Shown here piece by piece: positions 1-9,132 of a stretch of DNA of 64,000 nt; position 1 is the stretch's first letter; each line of letters starts with the position of its first letter. This DNA comes from Mycobacterium kiyosense. Lineage in GTDB: Bacteria > Actinomycetota > Actinomycetes > Mycobacteriales > Mycobacteriaceae. Made by a program: the position numbers and the translations under genes. The DNA lies in NCBI GenBank assembly GCA_021654635.1, contig AP025179.1:2232001-2296000 (forward strand). The letters are read 5' to 3'. The notes under the pieces were generated by a model. That model was given only the letters and a program-made list of their open reading frames with translations. It was not told the DNA's origin and made no database searches.

Positions 1-1
1 G

Positions 2-1696
2 GTGTTCGCCGCCGGGAATGTGGGGGCGTTGATGGCACTGGTGCGGCTGCGGCACCTGATGCGCGACGCGATCACCGCGAACGTCGACGGGATGGCCTCA
101 TTTCTGGGCCGCGTACACATGCAGAGCGTCGGCTTCTGGCTGAAATGGATCTTCGCCTGGTCGCTGCGCTACTGGCAGCCGGTGTTGCTGGGCATCGTCA
201 CGATCAGCGTGATGGGGATGTCGCTGATCGGCTGGTGGGCGCTATCGCGGCTGCTGGAGCGGATGCGCGGCATCCCCGACGTGCACAAGCTCGACGCGCC
301 CGCCGGTGATCACGACAGTGAGACTCCGATCGGGCCGGTTCCGGTGCGGCTGGACAAGGTGCGGTTCCGCTACCCGGGCGCCGACCAGGACGCGTTGCGT
401 GAGCTCAGCATGGATATCCGGGTCGGCGAGCACGTGGCCATCACCGGTGCCAACGGTTCGGGCAAGACGACGCTGATGCTGATCCTGGCCGGCCGCGAAC
501 CGACGTCGGGCACCGTGCAACGTCCCGGCCGGGTGGGTCTGGGCCAGCTGGGTGGAACGGCGATTGTGTTGCAGCATCCGGAGAGTCAGGTGCTGGGGAC
601 CCGGGTCGCCGACGACGTGGTGTGGGGTCTGCCGCCGGGCACCAAGACCGATGTCGCCAAGTTGCTGCGCGAGGTCGGGCTCGAGGAACTCGCCGAACGC
701 GACACCGGCAGCCTGTCCGGCGGTGAACTGCAGCGGCTGGCGCTGGCGGCCGCGCTGGCGCGTGAACCGGCGGTGCTGATCGCCGACGAGGTGACCACGA
801 TGGTCGACCAGCAGGGCCGCGAAGGCCTGCTGGAGGTGCTGTCCGGGTTGACCAAACGGCACCGGACCGCCCTGGTGCATATCACGCATTACAGCAACGA
901 GGCCGAATCCGCCGACCGCACAATCAAACTCAGCGACTCGCCGGACAACACCGGCATGGTCCAAGCCGTCGACGCCCCGATGCCGCAGGCCGGGGTGGGC
1001 GACACCCGGCACGCGCCGGCCCTCGAGCTGATCGGCGTCGGCCACGAATACGGCATCGGGACGCCGTGGGCGAAAACCGCGCTGCGCGACATCAACTTTG
1101 TCGTCGAGCAGGGTGACGGGGTGCTGATCCACGGCGGCAACGGCTCCGGCAAGTCCACCCTGGCCTGGATCATGGCCGGGTTGACGACGCCGACCAGCGG
1201 CGTCTGCCTGCTCGACGGCCGGCCCACCCACGAGCAGGTCGGTGCGGTCGCGCTGTCCTTCCAGGCGGCCCGGTTGCAGCTGATGCGCAGCCGGGTGGAC
1301 CTCGAAGTGGCCTCGGCGGCCGGCTTTTCGCATAAGGACGAGGACCGCGTGATCGCCGCGCTCGGTGTCGTCGGACTGGACCCCGCCTTGGCCAGGCGCA
1401 GCATCGACCAACTCAGCGGCGGCCAGATGCGTCGAGTCGTGCTGGCCGGACTGCTGGCGTGTTCACCCAAGGCGCTGATCCTCGACGAGCCGCTGGCCGG
1501 CCTGGACGCGGCCAGCCAGAGCGGCCTGCTGCGACTGCTGGAGGACTTGCGCCGCGAGCGCGGCCTGACCGTGGTGGTCATCTCCCACGACTTCGCCGGA
1601 ATGGAAACCCTGTGTCCGCGCACGCTGCATCTACGCGGTGGGGTGCTGGAGTCGGCCTCGGCCACCGCGGTGCCCGGACCGGGGTCGGTGTCATGA
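2..1696 (+). CDS. ECF-type ABC transporter, double ATP-binding protein (5' end outside window)
   Basis: This is the energy-coupling ATPase of an ECF-type importer, probably for a vitamin or metal; the substrate cannot be read from the sequence. The visible 564 residues begin with a short membrane region (a hydrophobic stretch near residues 58-80), then two nucleotide-binding domains. The first has a Walker [10 protein letters not shown] near residue 150 and signature [12 protein letters not shown]; the second has [12 protein letters not shown] near residue 380 and signature [12 protein letters not shown] followed by Walker [13 protein letters not shown]. The reading frame is open to the window edge and the M. 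tuberculosis homologue (Rv2326c, from memory) is about 700 residues, so roughly 130 N-terminal residues are missing. Its stop overlaps the start of the next gene (ATGA), giving translational coupling with the EcfT partner. Confidence 0.9.
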   Translation: MFAAGNVGALMALVRLRHLMRDAITANVDGMASFLGRVHMQSVGFWLKWIFAWSLRYWQPVLLGIVTISVMGMSLIGWWALSRLLERMRGIPDVHKLDAPAGDHDSETPIGPVPVRLDKVRFRYPGADQDALRELSMDIRVGEHVAITGANGSGKTTLMLILAGREPTSGTVQRPGRVGLGQLGGTAIVLQHPESQVLGTRVADDVVWGLPPGTKTDVAKLLREVGLEELAERDTGSLSGGELQRLALAAALAREPAVLIADEVTTMVDQQGREGLLEVLSGLTKRHRTALVHITHYSNEAESADRTIKLSDSPDNTGMVQAVDAPMPQAGVGDTRHAPALELIGVGHEYGIGTPWAKTALRDINFVVEQGDGVLIHGGNGSGKSTLAWIMAGLTTPTSGVCLLDGRPTHEQVGAVALSFQAARLQLMRSRVDLEVASAAGFSHKDEDRVIAALGVVGLDPALARRSIDQLSGGQMRRVVLAGLLACSPKALILDEPLAGLDAASQSGLLRLLEDLRRERGLTVVVISHDFAGMETLCPRTLHLRGGVLESASATAVPGPGSVS

Positions 1697-2541
1697 CCGT
1701 CAAGTCAACCTCGGAAAGACGCCAGCCGCGGAAGGCCGGCCGGCCCGTCGTGCTGCTGGTTCCGATACCGGGTGGCTCGCCCATCCACGACTTGTGGGCC
1801 GGCACCAAACTCCTTGTGGTTTTCGGTATTTCGGCGCTGCTGGCGTTCTACCCGGGGTGGGTGACGATCGGCTTCATGTCGGCCCTGGTGCTGGCGGCGA
1901 TCTGGATCGCGCGCATTCCGCGGGGCGCGCTGCCGTCGATACCGCGCTGGTTGTGGATTGCGTTGGCACTCGGCGGTATCACCGCCGCGCTGGCCGGCGG
2001 CAGTCCGCTGATCTCGGTGGGCGGCGTGCAACTGGGACTCGGCGGATTGTTGAACTTTCTGCGGATCACCACGCTGACGGTGCTGCTGTTGGCGCTGGGT
2101 GCGCTGGTGTCGTTCACCACCAATGTCGCCGAAATCGGCCCGGCTCTGGCGACTTTGGGCCGGCCGCTGCGGCCGTTGCGGCTGCCGGTGGACGAATGGG
2201 CGGTGGCGCTGGCGCTTGCCCTGCGCGCCTTTCCGATGTTGATCGACGAGTTTCAGGTGCTCAACGCCGCGCGGCGGTTGCGCCCCAAGCAGATCCCGAA
2301 GAGCCGCAAGGAAAGACGGCAGCAACGCCGGCTCGAAGTGATCGACCTGCTGGCCGCTGCCATCACCGTGACGCTGCGACGTGCCGACGAGATGGGCGAC
2401 GCGATCACCGCACGCGGCGGCACCGGCCAGCTATCGGCGAACCCGCAGCGTCCGAAGGTCGCCGACTGGGTGACCCTGGCGATCACCGCCGCGGCCGGTG
2501 GCGCCGGGGTGGCGATTCAAACGCTGCTCAGCGCGAACTGA
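1693..2541 (+). CDS. ECF transporter transmembrane component EcfT
   Basis: A 282-residue integral membrane protein with four or five hydrophobic segments between about residues 35 and 155, followed by a charged coupling region. The EcfT family (CbiQ fold) carries A-R-G/A-R-R motifs in this region; the sequences [11 protein letters not shown] and [15 protein letters not shown] are the likely contact helices for the ATPase domains. The ATG at 1693 overlaps the upstream ATPase stop by four bases, so the two products are made together. It is the transmembrane coupling subunit in the plasma membrane. No separate S component lies next to it; the N-terminal membrane part of the upstream protein may serve that role (inference). 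Confidence 0.88.
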   Translation: MTVKSTSERRQPRKAGRPVVLLVPIPGGSPIHDLWAGTKLLVVFGISALLAFYPGWVTIGFMSALVLAAIWIARIPRGALPSIPRWLWIALALGGITAALAGGSPLISVGGVQLGLGGLLNFLRITTLTVLLLALGALVSFTTNVAEIGPALATLGRPLRPLRLPVDEWAVALALALRAFPMLIDEFQVLNAARRLRPKQIPKSRKERRQQRRLEVIDLLAAAITVTLRRADEMGDAITARGGTGQLSANPQRPKVADWVTLAITAAAGGAGVAIQTLLSAN

Positions 2542-2543
2542 TT

Positions 2544-2987
2544 TCAGCGCATCCGGTCGATCAGGTTCGACAACACCACGACGCTCTCGCTGCGTTCGAT
2601 GTCGGCGCTGGACCTGATCCGCTCGAGCGCGGTCTCCAGGTGGCGCATGTCGCGGGCCAGCACGTGCAGGATGGCGTCGGACGTTCCGGTCACGGTCGCC
2701 GCGCTGACCACCTCGGGAATGTCCACCCAGGCAGCCCGTAGCTCTTCGGGGGCGATCCGGCCGTGGCAGAACACCTGGACGTAGGCCTCGGTGTTCCAGC
2801 CCAGCGCGTTGCGGTCGATGACGGTGGTGAAGGCCTTGATGACGCCGCTGTCGAGCATCCGGTCGACGCGCCGTTTGACGGCGGGCGCGGAGAGGTTCAC
2901 CTGCTGCCCGATCTCGGCGTAGGTGGCGCGGGCATGCTCGGCCAGCTCGACCAGGATCCGCTCGTCGGTGTCGTCCAGTCGTTCCAT
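2544..2987 (-). CDS. Lrp/AsnC family transcriptional regulator
   Basis: A 147-residue protein of normal length for the family. Residues 1-60 form the AsnC-type helix-turn-helix (DERILVELAEHARATYAEIGQQVNLSAPAVKRRVDRM) and the rest is the RAM ligand-binding domain with VTGTSDAILHVLARDM. The ATG at 2987 gives the canonical family N-terminus MERLDDTDERIL; longer upstream extensions have no family match. It is transcribed divergently from the arginine/ornithine operon across a 122-bp region rich in inverted repeats, so it probably regulates that operon in response to an amino acid, as Rv2324 is placed in M. tuberculosis. Its 3' end lies two bases from the convergent EcfT gene. Confidence 0.93.
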   Translation of the reverse strand: MERLDDTDERILVELAEHARATYAEIGQQVNLSAPAVKRRVDRMLDSGVIKAFTTVIDRNALGWNTEAYVQVFCHGRIAPEELRAAWVDIPEVVSAATVTGTSDAILHVLARDMRHLETALERIRSSADIERSESVVVLSNLIDRMR

Positions 2988-3109
2988 CCGCGCTCGCCAA
3001 TCCTCGACGCAACAAATCATCGTTAATGATGATCTAGAGCAACATATCAACGCTGAGTACGCAAGTGTCATCGTTTGCTTGCGTAAAACTACGCAAATAT
3101 AGTTGGTCA
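2988..3109. promoter_or_regulatory. Divergent promoter region with inverted repeats, probable Lrp/AsnC operator
   Basis: The region between the regulator and the dimethylargininase gene is AT-rich relative to its surroundings and contains a near-palindrome ATCATcgttaATGAT at 3016-3030. It also has three copies of a TACGCAA/TTGCGTA-type half site: ACGCAA near 3059, TTGCGT at 3079-3084 and ACGCAA at 3091-3096. The last two form TTGCGTaaaactACGCAA just upstream of the 3110 start. Spaced dyads of this kind in a divergent promoter are what an Lrp octamer would wrap. Binding itself is inference. Confidence 0.55.
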
Positions 3110-3967
3110 ATGACGGATTACTATGTCGATGCCCCGGCCCGGCAGGATGCCAAACCGCCGCCAACGCGCACTCCCACCCTGCGGCGCTACGCGATGACTC
3201 CGCCCACGTTCTTCGCCGTCGAGTACGCGATCAATCCCTGGATGGACACCAGCACGCCGGTCGACGTGGCGCGCGCGACCCGTCAGTGGGCGCAGCTGCG
3301 GGACACCTACCTTCGCCTCGGCCACCAGGTGGAACTGATCGAGCCGATACCCGGGCTGCCCGACATGGTTTATGCCGCCAACGCCGGTTTCATCGTCAAC
3401 GACATCGCCGTGGTCGCCAAGTTCCGCTTCGCCGAGCGGGCCGCGGAATCCAAAGCCTATGCCGAGTGGATGTCGGCGATGGGATATCGGCCGGTCTCCA
3501 CCCGCCACGTCAACGAGGGGCAGGGCGACCTGTTGATGGTCGGCGACATGGTGTTGGCGGGATACGGTTTTCGCACCGATCGTCGCGCCCACGCCGAGAT
3601 CGCTTCCGCGCTGCGGATGCCGGTGGTCTCGCTGGAATTGGTGGATCCGCGCTTCTACCACCTGGACACCGCGCTGGCCGTGCTCGACGATCAGACCGTC
3701 GCCTACTATCCGCCGGCGTTCAGTCCGACCGCGCAGACGCAATTGCGCGCCTTGTTCGGTGACGCGATCATCGTCGGCACCGCGGACGCCTACCTGTTCG
3801 GGCTCAACGCCGTCTCCGACGGTCGTCATGTCGTCCATCCAGCTGGCGCAACGGGATTCGCCGAGCAACTGCGCGCCGCGGGTTTCGAGCCGATCGGCGT
3901 CGAGCTGTCCGAGTTGCTCAAGGGCGGCGGCTCGGTCAAGTGCTGCACGCTGGAGATACATCCGTGA
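3110..3967 (+). CDS. Dimethylargininase / arginine deiminase-fold amidinotransferase
   Basis: A 285-residue enzyme of the guanidino-group-modifying superfamily, predicted to hydrolyse dimethylarginine (or arginine) to citrulline. The N-terminal motif [13 protein letters not shown] and the conserved [12 protein letters not shown] are visible, with the catalytic His in FYHLDTAL near residue 183 and the catalytic Cys in the C-terminal GGGSVKCC (residue 278 or 279). It is the first gene of the arginine/ornithine operon: its stop overlaps the GTG of rocD (GTGA), then come rocE and a universal stress protein. The ATG at 3110 is preferred because it falls after the operator-like repeats. The homologue in M. 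tuberculosis is Rv2323c. Confidence 0.9.
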   Translation: MTDYYVDAPARQDAKPPPTRTPTLRRYAMTPPTFFAVEYAINPWMDTSTPVDVARATRQWAQLRDTYLRLGHQVELIEPIPGLPDMVYAANAGFIVNDIAVVAKFRFAERAAESKAYAEWMSAMGYRPVSTRHVNEGQGDLLMVGDMVLAGYGFRTDRRAHAEIASALRMPVVSLELVDPRFYHLDTALAVLDDQTVAYYPPAFSPTAQTQLRALFGDAIIVGTADAYLFGLNAVSDGRHVVHPAGATGFAEQLRAAGFEPIGVELSELLKGGGSVKCCTLEIHP

Positions 3968-5189
3968 CAATTCTGGCGGACCTCACCGACACCGCCATTG
4001 CCCTGGCCGAAAAGCATGCGGCGCACAACTATTCGCCGCTGCCGGTGGTGGCGGCCAGCGCCGAGGGAGCGTGGATCACCGACGTCGACGGCCGGCGCTA
4101 CCTCGACTGCCTGGCCGCCTACTCGGCGGTCAACTTCGGTCATCGTCACCCCGAGATCATCGCCACCGCGCACGCCCAACTGGATTCGGTCACCCTGGTA
4201 AGTCGCGCTTTCCACTCGGATCGACTCGGACCGTTCTGCGCGGAACTGGCCGAACTGTGTGGCAAAGACATGGTCTTGCCGATGAACTCGGGTGCCGAAG
4301 CGGTCGAAAGTGCTTTGAAGGTCGCCCGCAAATGGGGGGGTGGATGTCAAGGGCGTCGCCCCGGATCGGGCCAAAATCATAGTGGCGGACAACAACTTTC
4401 ACGGTCGCACAATCAGTATCGTCAGCTTCTCCTCCGACCCGGTGGCGCGCGGTGGCTTCGGTCCGTTCACCCCGGGGGTTCTGTTCGGTGCCCTTCGGTG
4501 ACGCCGCCGCACTGGCCGCGGCGATCGACGACGACACCGTCGCCGTCCTGCTGGAGCCGATCCAGGGCGAGGCGGGCATCATCGTGCCGCCCGACGACTA
4601 TCTGCCCGCCGTGCGGGCATTGTGTCGTGAGCGCAACGTGCTGATGATCGCCGACGAGATACAGTCCGGCCTGGCCCGCACCGGCCACACCTTCGCCTGT
4701 GACCACTGGGGCGTGGTGCCCGACGTCTACCTGCTCGGTAAGGCGCTGGGCGGGGGAGTCGTGCCGCTGTCGGCGGTGGTCGCCGACCGCGACATCCTGG
4801 GCGTGCTGCATCCCGGCGAGCACGGATCGACGTTCGGCGGCAATCCGCTGGCCGCCGCGATCGGCACCACCGTCGTCGCCATCCTGGCTCGGGGTGAATT
4901 CCAATGTCGCTCAGCAGAATTAGGCGCGCGTTTGCACCGGGGACTGGGTGGGCTGCTCGGCCATGGCGTGACGGCGGTACGAGGGCTGGGGCTTTGGGCC
5001 GGGGTCGACATCGACCCGGCGCTGGGTTCGGGAAAGCAGCTGAGCCGGCGACTGGCCGAGCGCGGCGTCCTGGTCAAAGACACCCACGATTGGACCCTGC
5101 GGTTCGCGCCACCGCTGGTGATCACCGCCGAGGAGATCGATTGGGTGGTGGGGCAGTTCGCCGCTGCGCTGCGGGAGGCTCATAATTAG
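3964..5189 (+). pseudogene. rocD: Ornithine aminotransferase rocD, interrupted by two +1 G frameshifts
   Basis: Ornithine-oxo-acid aminotransferase makes glutamate semialdehyde from ornithine with PLP. All parts of a class III aminotransferase are present but in three frames. Frame one runs from GTG 3964 to VARKWG at about 4334, where a run of seven G shifts it. Frame two carries VKGVAP...[29 protein letters not shown] to a run of five G near 4476. Frame three continues [16 protein letters not shown] through the PLP-lysine region (LLGKALGGG) and HGSTFGGNPLAAA to 5189. Removing one G from each run restores a single ORF of about 408 residues. So the gene is either inactivated or misassembled. 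M. tuberculosis also has a split gene here (rocD1/rocD2), which makes true decay plausible. Confidence 0.85.
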
Positions 5190-5213
5190 CTGAGCTACCG
5201 ACGGGAGGCGCAG

Positions 5214-6677
5214 TTGCCGGCTAATTCGATCGGCCTCAAAGAGCAGATGCTGCGTCGCCGCCCGGTAGGTGGTGCCCCCGTCGCCGACGGGGCCGATCCC
5301 GGCCTCAAACGCAGCTTCGGTGCGTTCCAGCTGACCTTGTTCGGGGTCGGGTCGACGGTCGGTACCGGCATCTTCTTCGTGTTGTCCCAGGCGGTGCCCG
5401 AGGCCGGACCCGGTGTGCTGGTCTCGTTCGTCATCGCCGGCGTCGCAGCCGGATTGGCCGCCATCTGCTACGCCGAATTAGCCTCGGCCGTACCGGTTTC
5501 GGGTTCGTCCTACTCCTACGCCTACACCACCCTGGGGGAGGGAGTGGCGATCGTGGTGGCGGCGTGCCTGCTGCTGGAATATGGTGTGGCCACCGCGGCG
5601 GTCGCGGTCGGGTGGAGCGGATACCTCAACAAGCTGCTGCACAACCTGTTCGGAGCCGAATTACCGCACGCGCTGTCGGCGGCGCCGTGGGATTCCACGC
5701 CGCCGGGCACGGCGCACGGCTGGGTGAACCTGCCGGCGGTGTTCCTCATCGCCATGTGCGCCCTGCTGTTAATCCGCGGCGCTAGCGAATCGGCGAAAGT
5801 CAACACCGTCATGGTGCTGATCAAGCTGGGTGTGCTGGGCATGTTCGTGATTCTCGCCTTCACCGCGTTCGACGACACCCACTTGCGCGACTTCGCCCCG
5901 TTCGGCGTCGGGGGTATCGGCACGGCGGCGGGCACCATCTTCTTCTCCTACATCGGATTGGACGCCGTCTCGACGGCCGGGGACGAGGTGAAGGATCCGC
6001 AGAAGACAATGCCGCGCGCCCTGGTGTCGGCGTTGTTCGTGGTCACCGGCGTCTACATTCTGGTCGCGCTCGCAGCCCTGGGGACCCAGCCGTGGCAGAA
6101 CTTCGCCGCGCAGGAAAACGCCGGGCTGGCCACCGTGTTGGACAACGTGACACACGGCAGTTGGGCCGGCACGATCCTGGCGGCGGGGGCGGTGATCTCC
6201 ATCTTCACGGTCACGCTGGTCACCCTGTACGGGATGACGCGCATCCTGTTCGCGATGGGCCGGGACGGGTTGCTACCACCCCGGTTCGCCAGGGTGCATC
6301 CACGCACCATGACGCCGGTGAACAACACGGTGATCGTCGCGATCGCCGCATCGCTGATGGCAGCTGCGGTCCCGCTGGACAAACTCGCCGACATGGTGTC
6401 GATCGGTACCCTGACCGCGTTCATCGTGGTGTCCGCCGGCGTGATCATCCTGCGGGTACGCGAACCCGATCTGCCGCGCGCCTTCCGGGTGCCCGGATAC
6501 CCTGTGACACCGGTGCTTTCGGTGCTGGCGTGCGGCTACATCCTGCTCAGCCTGCACTGGTACACCTGGTTGGCGTTCGGGGCGTGGATTACCGTGGCCT
6601 TGATCTACTACCTGGTGTGGGGTCGACATCGCAGTGCCCTGAACGAGCAATCGGCACTCGACAAGGAGGTGCAGTGA
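5214..6677 (+). CDS. rocE: Cationic amino-acid permease (APC family), RocE-like
   Basis: A 487-residue APC-superfamily transporter with about twelve hydrophobic segments. The family consensus GVGSTVGTGIFFVLSQ is near residue 45, followed by YAELASAVPVSGSSYSYAYTTLGE and FFSYIGLDAVSTAGDEVKDPQKTMPRA, as in CAT-type arginine/ornithine permeases. The TTG start at 5214 follows a GGGAGGCGCAG ribosome-binding site. It lies 24 bp after rocD and its stop overlaps the next gene, so it belongs to the arginine operon and likely imports arginine or ornithine. It corresponds to Rv2320c (rocE) in M. tuberculosis. Confidence 0.9.
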   Translation: MPANSIGLKEQMLRRRPVGGAPVADGADPGLKRSFGAFQLTLFGVGSTVGTGIFFVLSQAVPEAGPGVLVSFVIAGVAAGLAAICYAELASAVPVSGSSYSYAYTTLGEGVAIVVAACLLLEYGVATAAVAVGWSGYLNKLLHNLFGAELPHALSAAPWDSTPPGTAHGWVNLPAVFLIAMCALLLIRGASESAKVNTVMVLIKLGVLGMFVILAFTAFDDTHLRDFAPFGVGGIGTAAGTIFFSYIGLDAVSTAGDEVKDPQKTMPRALVSALFVVTGVYILVALAALGTQPWQNFAAQENAGLATVLDNVTHGSWAGTILAAGAVISIFTVTLVTLYGMTRILFAMGRDGLLPPRFARVHPRTMTPVNNTVIVAIAASLMAAAVPLDKLADMVSIGTLTAFIVVSAGVIILRVREPDLPRAFRVPGYPVTPVLSVLACGYILLSLHWYTWLAFGAWITVALIYYLVWGRHRSALNEQSALDKEVQ

Positions 6678-7546
6678 GCGTCGTCGTCGGGTACCGGGCC
6701 GGCAACATCGGGTTGTCGGGATTGAACCTGGCCGCTGGGGCCGCGCGCACCCTCAAGACGTCGTTGACGGTGGCCACCATCGTGCCCAAGCCGTGGCTGT
6801 CGCTCGGGCGTGGCGAGGCGGAGTACGAGCAGTGGGCCGCGGACCTCGTCCAAAAGTCCGTCCGAGAAGCCGAGCGTGCTCTATTCGCACTGGGCGAGGG
6901 TCTCGAGATCAACTATCGCCACCGGGCGCACCGATCGGTGTCCGGCGGTTTGATCGAGGTGGTCGAGGAGGTCGGCGGGGAGATCCTGGTGCTCGGCTCG
7001 CTGCCCAGCGGCGGGCGGGCGCAGGTTGTCGTCGGCACCACCGCCGACTGGCTGCTGCATTCCTCGCCGGTGCCGGTCGCGATCAGTCCACCCGAATACC
7101 GTTCGCACCCAGGTGGTTTGACGCGGCTGACGTGTGCCTACTCGGCCACGCCGCAGTCGGCGGACGTAGTGCGTCGCTGTGTGGAGTACTCCGAGCGCTT
7201 TCATGTGCCGCTGCGGGTGGTCACGTTCGCCGTTCGCGGCAAGACCATGTATCCGCCCGAGGTGGGGCTGGACGCCGAAGACGTGGTGCTTGAAGCCTGG
7301 GCGTCGCAGGCGCGCGACATCCTGGACGGTCTCAAATCGGACGGCATCGTCGGCGACGACGTCACGCTGCAGGTCGTCACCGGCCACAATTGGGCCGAAG
7401 CGCTGGAAGGCACTGAGTGGATAGACGGCGAGATCCTGGTGATCGGCACCTCGCCGCGCGGCGACATCCGGCGGGTATTCCTGGGGGCGCGCAGCGGCAA
7501 GATCATCCGGCACAGCCCGGTCCCGGTGCTGGTGTTGCCCGGGTAG
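6674..7546 (+). CDS. Tandem universal stress protein
   Basis: A 290-residue cytosolic protein built of two UspA domains. Domain one (about residues 1-135) ends with VGTTADWLLHSSPVPVAISPP and domain two ends with LGARSGKIIRHSPVPVLVLPG. Both ends match the G-2x-G-9x-G-(S/T) ATP-binding signature only partly: the first has VVVGTTADWLLHSS and the second FLGARSGKIIRHS. The GTG at 6674 overlaps the rocE stop and sits behind a strong AAGGAGGT site at 6663-6670. It is the last gene of the arginine operon and matches Rv2319c by position. Its role in amino-acid uptake is unknown. Confidence 0.88.
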   Translation: MSVVVGYRAGNIGLSGLNLAAGAARTLKTSLTVATIVPKPWLSLGRGEAEYEQWAADLVQKSVREAERALFALGEGLEINYRHRAHRSVSGGLIEVVEEVGGEILVLGSLPSGGRAQVVVGTTADWLLHSSPVPVAISPPEYRSHPGGLTRLTCAYSATPQSADVVRRCVEYSERFHVPLRVVTFAVRGKTMYPPEVGLDAEDVVLEAWASQARDILDGLKSDGIVGDDVTLQVVTGHNWAEALEGTEWIDGEILVIGTSPRGDIRRVFLGARSGKIIRHSPVPVLVLPG

Positions 7547-7567
7547 CCCGACGCGCCCACTTCTCGT

Positions 7568-7744
7568 CCCTCTCTTCGGCGCCGAGCGTCACGCCAGCGT
7601 GGCTGTCGGCGCCGAGCGTCACGCCAGCGTGACGAGCGGGGGCCCCGGCGGCCGGCCGCATACCGCTTTCGCCCCTCTCTTCGCGCCGAGCGTCACGCCA
7701 GCGTGGCTGTCGGCGCCGAGCGTCACGCCAGCGTGACGAGCGGG
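7568..7744. repeat. Intergenic palindrome-bearing repeat, two long copies each with two sub-repeats
   Basis: Two near-identical segments of about 73 bp (7568-7640 and 7672-7744) lie between the convergent universal stress protein and uspC genes. Each contains the core GCGCCGAGCGTCACGCCAGC twice, giving four cores in all. The last core of each segment ends in the perfect dyad CGTCACGC-CA-GCGTGACG (for example 7616-7633). The repeat could act as a bidirectional terminator hairpin or be a dispersed mycobacterial extragenic palindrome. The segment from 7745 to 7815 is a further GC-rich low-complexity tract with GGGGTTTGGGGGTTTGGGG. Confidence 0.8.
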
Positions 7745-7815
7745 AGCCCCGCGGCGGCGGGGCCACGCGGCGGCGGGGGCCTGGGGTTTGGGGGTTTGGG
7801 GCCGGCGGCGCGTGC

Positions 7816-9132
7816 TCAGCGCCGGGCGGCGGCGTTCGCCGCGTCCTGAGCCTGCCGCAGCGTGGCTGCGACATCGCCTCGGCCCAGAAACATCTGGTCG
7901 AAGTACGGCTGCAGCGCCTCGTTACCCGCGGCGAATCCGGCGCCGCCCGGCGCCGGTATGCGAGGGCCGTCGAGCACCGCGAAGAACGGCGTCACGTCCA
8001 CACCCTTGGCCTTCCAGTACGCGAAATACCCGGGCTGCGCCGAGAGTACCGCGGGAATGGCCACACCTTCGCGACCCAGATAGGCGTTGCCCTGGCCGCT
8101 GCCCATCCAGGCCAGCACCTGACGGACGGCCTCCGGGTGCCTGGTCGCCGAATTACCAGCCGCGGCAATTCCATTGGTGACACTCACGCGGCCCTTCGGC
8201 CCGGCCGGCATCATCGCGATGCCCCAGCGGAAGGCGGCGTCGCGGGTGATCGCGGCCAGGCTGTAGGTCCCGGACTGGAAGAGCGCCATCCGGCCGGCCA
8301 GGAACTGGTTACGGGAGAAGTCGCCGTTGTCGTTGGTGTCCGACGCCGGGGGAGCGACATGGTCGCGGTTGATCAGGTCGACGAGGTAGCGAAAGGCTTG
8401 CCGCGCTTCGGGATTGTCGAACGCGAAGGCGTCGCCGCGCTGGAACACCCCGCCGGCCGATCCGATGTAGTTGAGGTAGATGCCCTGCGGGTCGTTGGCG
8501 GCGTTGTAGCCCCACTGCCGAACCCGCTCGAAGTCGAAGTCCGTTGTGTCGGCCCGATGTCCAGCGGCGTCGACGGTGACGCGGGCCAACAGCGGTCGCA
8601 GGGTGTCGTCGCTGGCCGGACTCCAGCGCAAGGTGTCCAGCTCGGCGGGATCGACCCCGGCGGCGGCCAGCAGGTCGGCGTTGTAGAACAGCGCGATCCC
8701 CGCATCGGTCAGCTGCGGGACCCCCCACAGCGACCCGTTGCGGGTGAATTGGTCGACCACCGCGGGTTCCCAATCCGCACTGCCCTTTTCGATCTTCATC
8801 AGCCGGCCGCTGTCGGCGTAGGCGTCCAGGTAGGCGTTGGACAGCCAGAAGATGTCGTCGGCGCTGCCGCCGGCCACGTCGGTGCGCAGGGTGTTGAAGT
8901 AGTTCGAGAACGCCACCATGTTGGTGTGCACCTCGATGCCGGGGTGGCTGCGGGTAAATGCCTCGAACGACTGCTTATACGCCGACGCAATCGGCTCGGC
9001 CCACAGTCGCACCGTCACCACGATCTTGCCGTGGTCGCTGGATCGGCCCATCAGGACTGCCGTCGTCAACAACAGCGCGGCGACCAGCACCAGCGCCGTG
9101 GCGCACAGCGTCGAGAAACGCGGCCGGCTCAC
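7816..9132 (-). CDS. uspC: Sugar ABC transporter substrate-binding lipoprotein-like protein UspC
   Basis: A 438-residue extracytoplasmic solute-binding protein (family 1). The N-terminus has a single hydrophobic segment (TLCATALVLVAALLLTTAVLMG) and no lipobox cysteine, so it is membrane-anchored or cleaved elsewhere. The mature part shows family features such as SADDIFWLSNAYLDAYADSGRL, GSLWGVPQLTDAGIALFYNADLL and the WGIAMMPAGPKGR segment. It captures the ligand for the UspA/UspB permease; the M. tuberculosis complex is an amino-sugar importer (established knowledge). The GTG at 9132 overlaps the uspB stop (GTGA), which fixes the start. It is the last gene of the uspABC operon. Confidence 0.92.
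   Translation of the reverse strand: MSRPRFSTLCATALVLVAALLLTTAVLMGRSSDHGKIVVTVRLWAEPIASAYKQSFEAFTRSHPGIEVHTNMVAFSNYFNTLRTDVAGGSADDIFWLSNAYLDAYADSGRLMKIEKGSADWEPAVVDQFTRNGSLWGVPQLTDAGIALFYNADLLAAAGVDPAELDTLRWSPASDDTLRPLLARVTVDAAGHRADTTDFDFERVRQWGYNAANDPQGIYLNYIGSAGGVFQRGDAFAFDNPEARQAFRYLVDLINRDHVAPPASDTNDNGDFSRNQFLAGRMALFQSGTYSLAAITRDAAFRWGIAMMPAGPKGRVSVTNGIAAAGNSATRHPEAVRQVLAWMGSGQGNAYLGREGVAIPAVLSAQPGYFAYWKAKGVDVTPFFAVLDGPRIPAPGGAGFAAGNEALQPYFDQMFLGRGDVAATLRQAQDAANAAARR

Noticed and set aside
2599..3026. Small plus-strand frames opposite the Lrp/AsnC gene
   Set aside because: Antisense shadows of a well-recognised regulator.
4330..4480. Programmed frameshifting in rocD
   Set aside because: Two shifts in the same direction at plain G-runs, with no downstream pseudoknot seen, in a family where frameshifting is not known. 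Decay or sequencing error is simpler.
7568..7744. Short CRISPR array
   Set aside because: The spacing is irregular, the inter-repeat parts are themselves repeated, and no cas genes are near.
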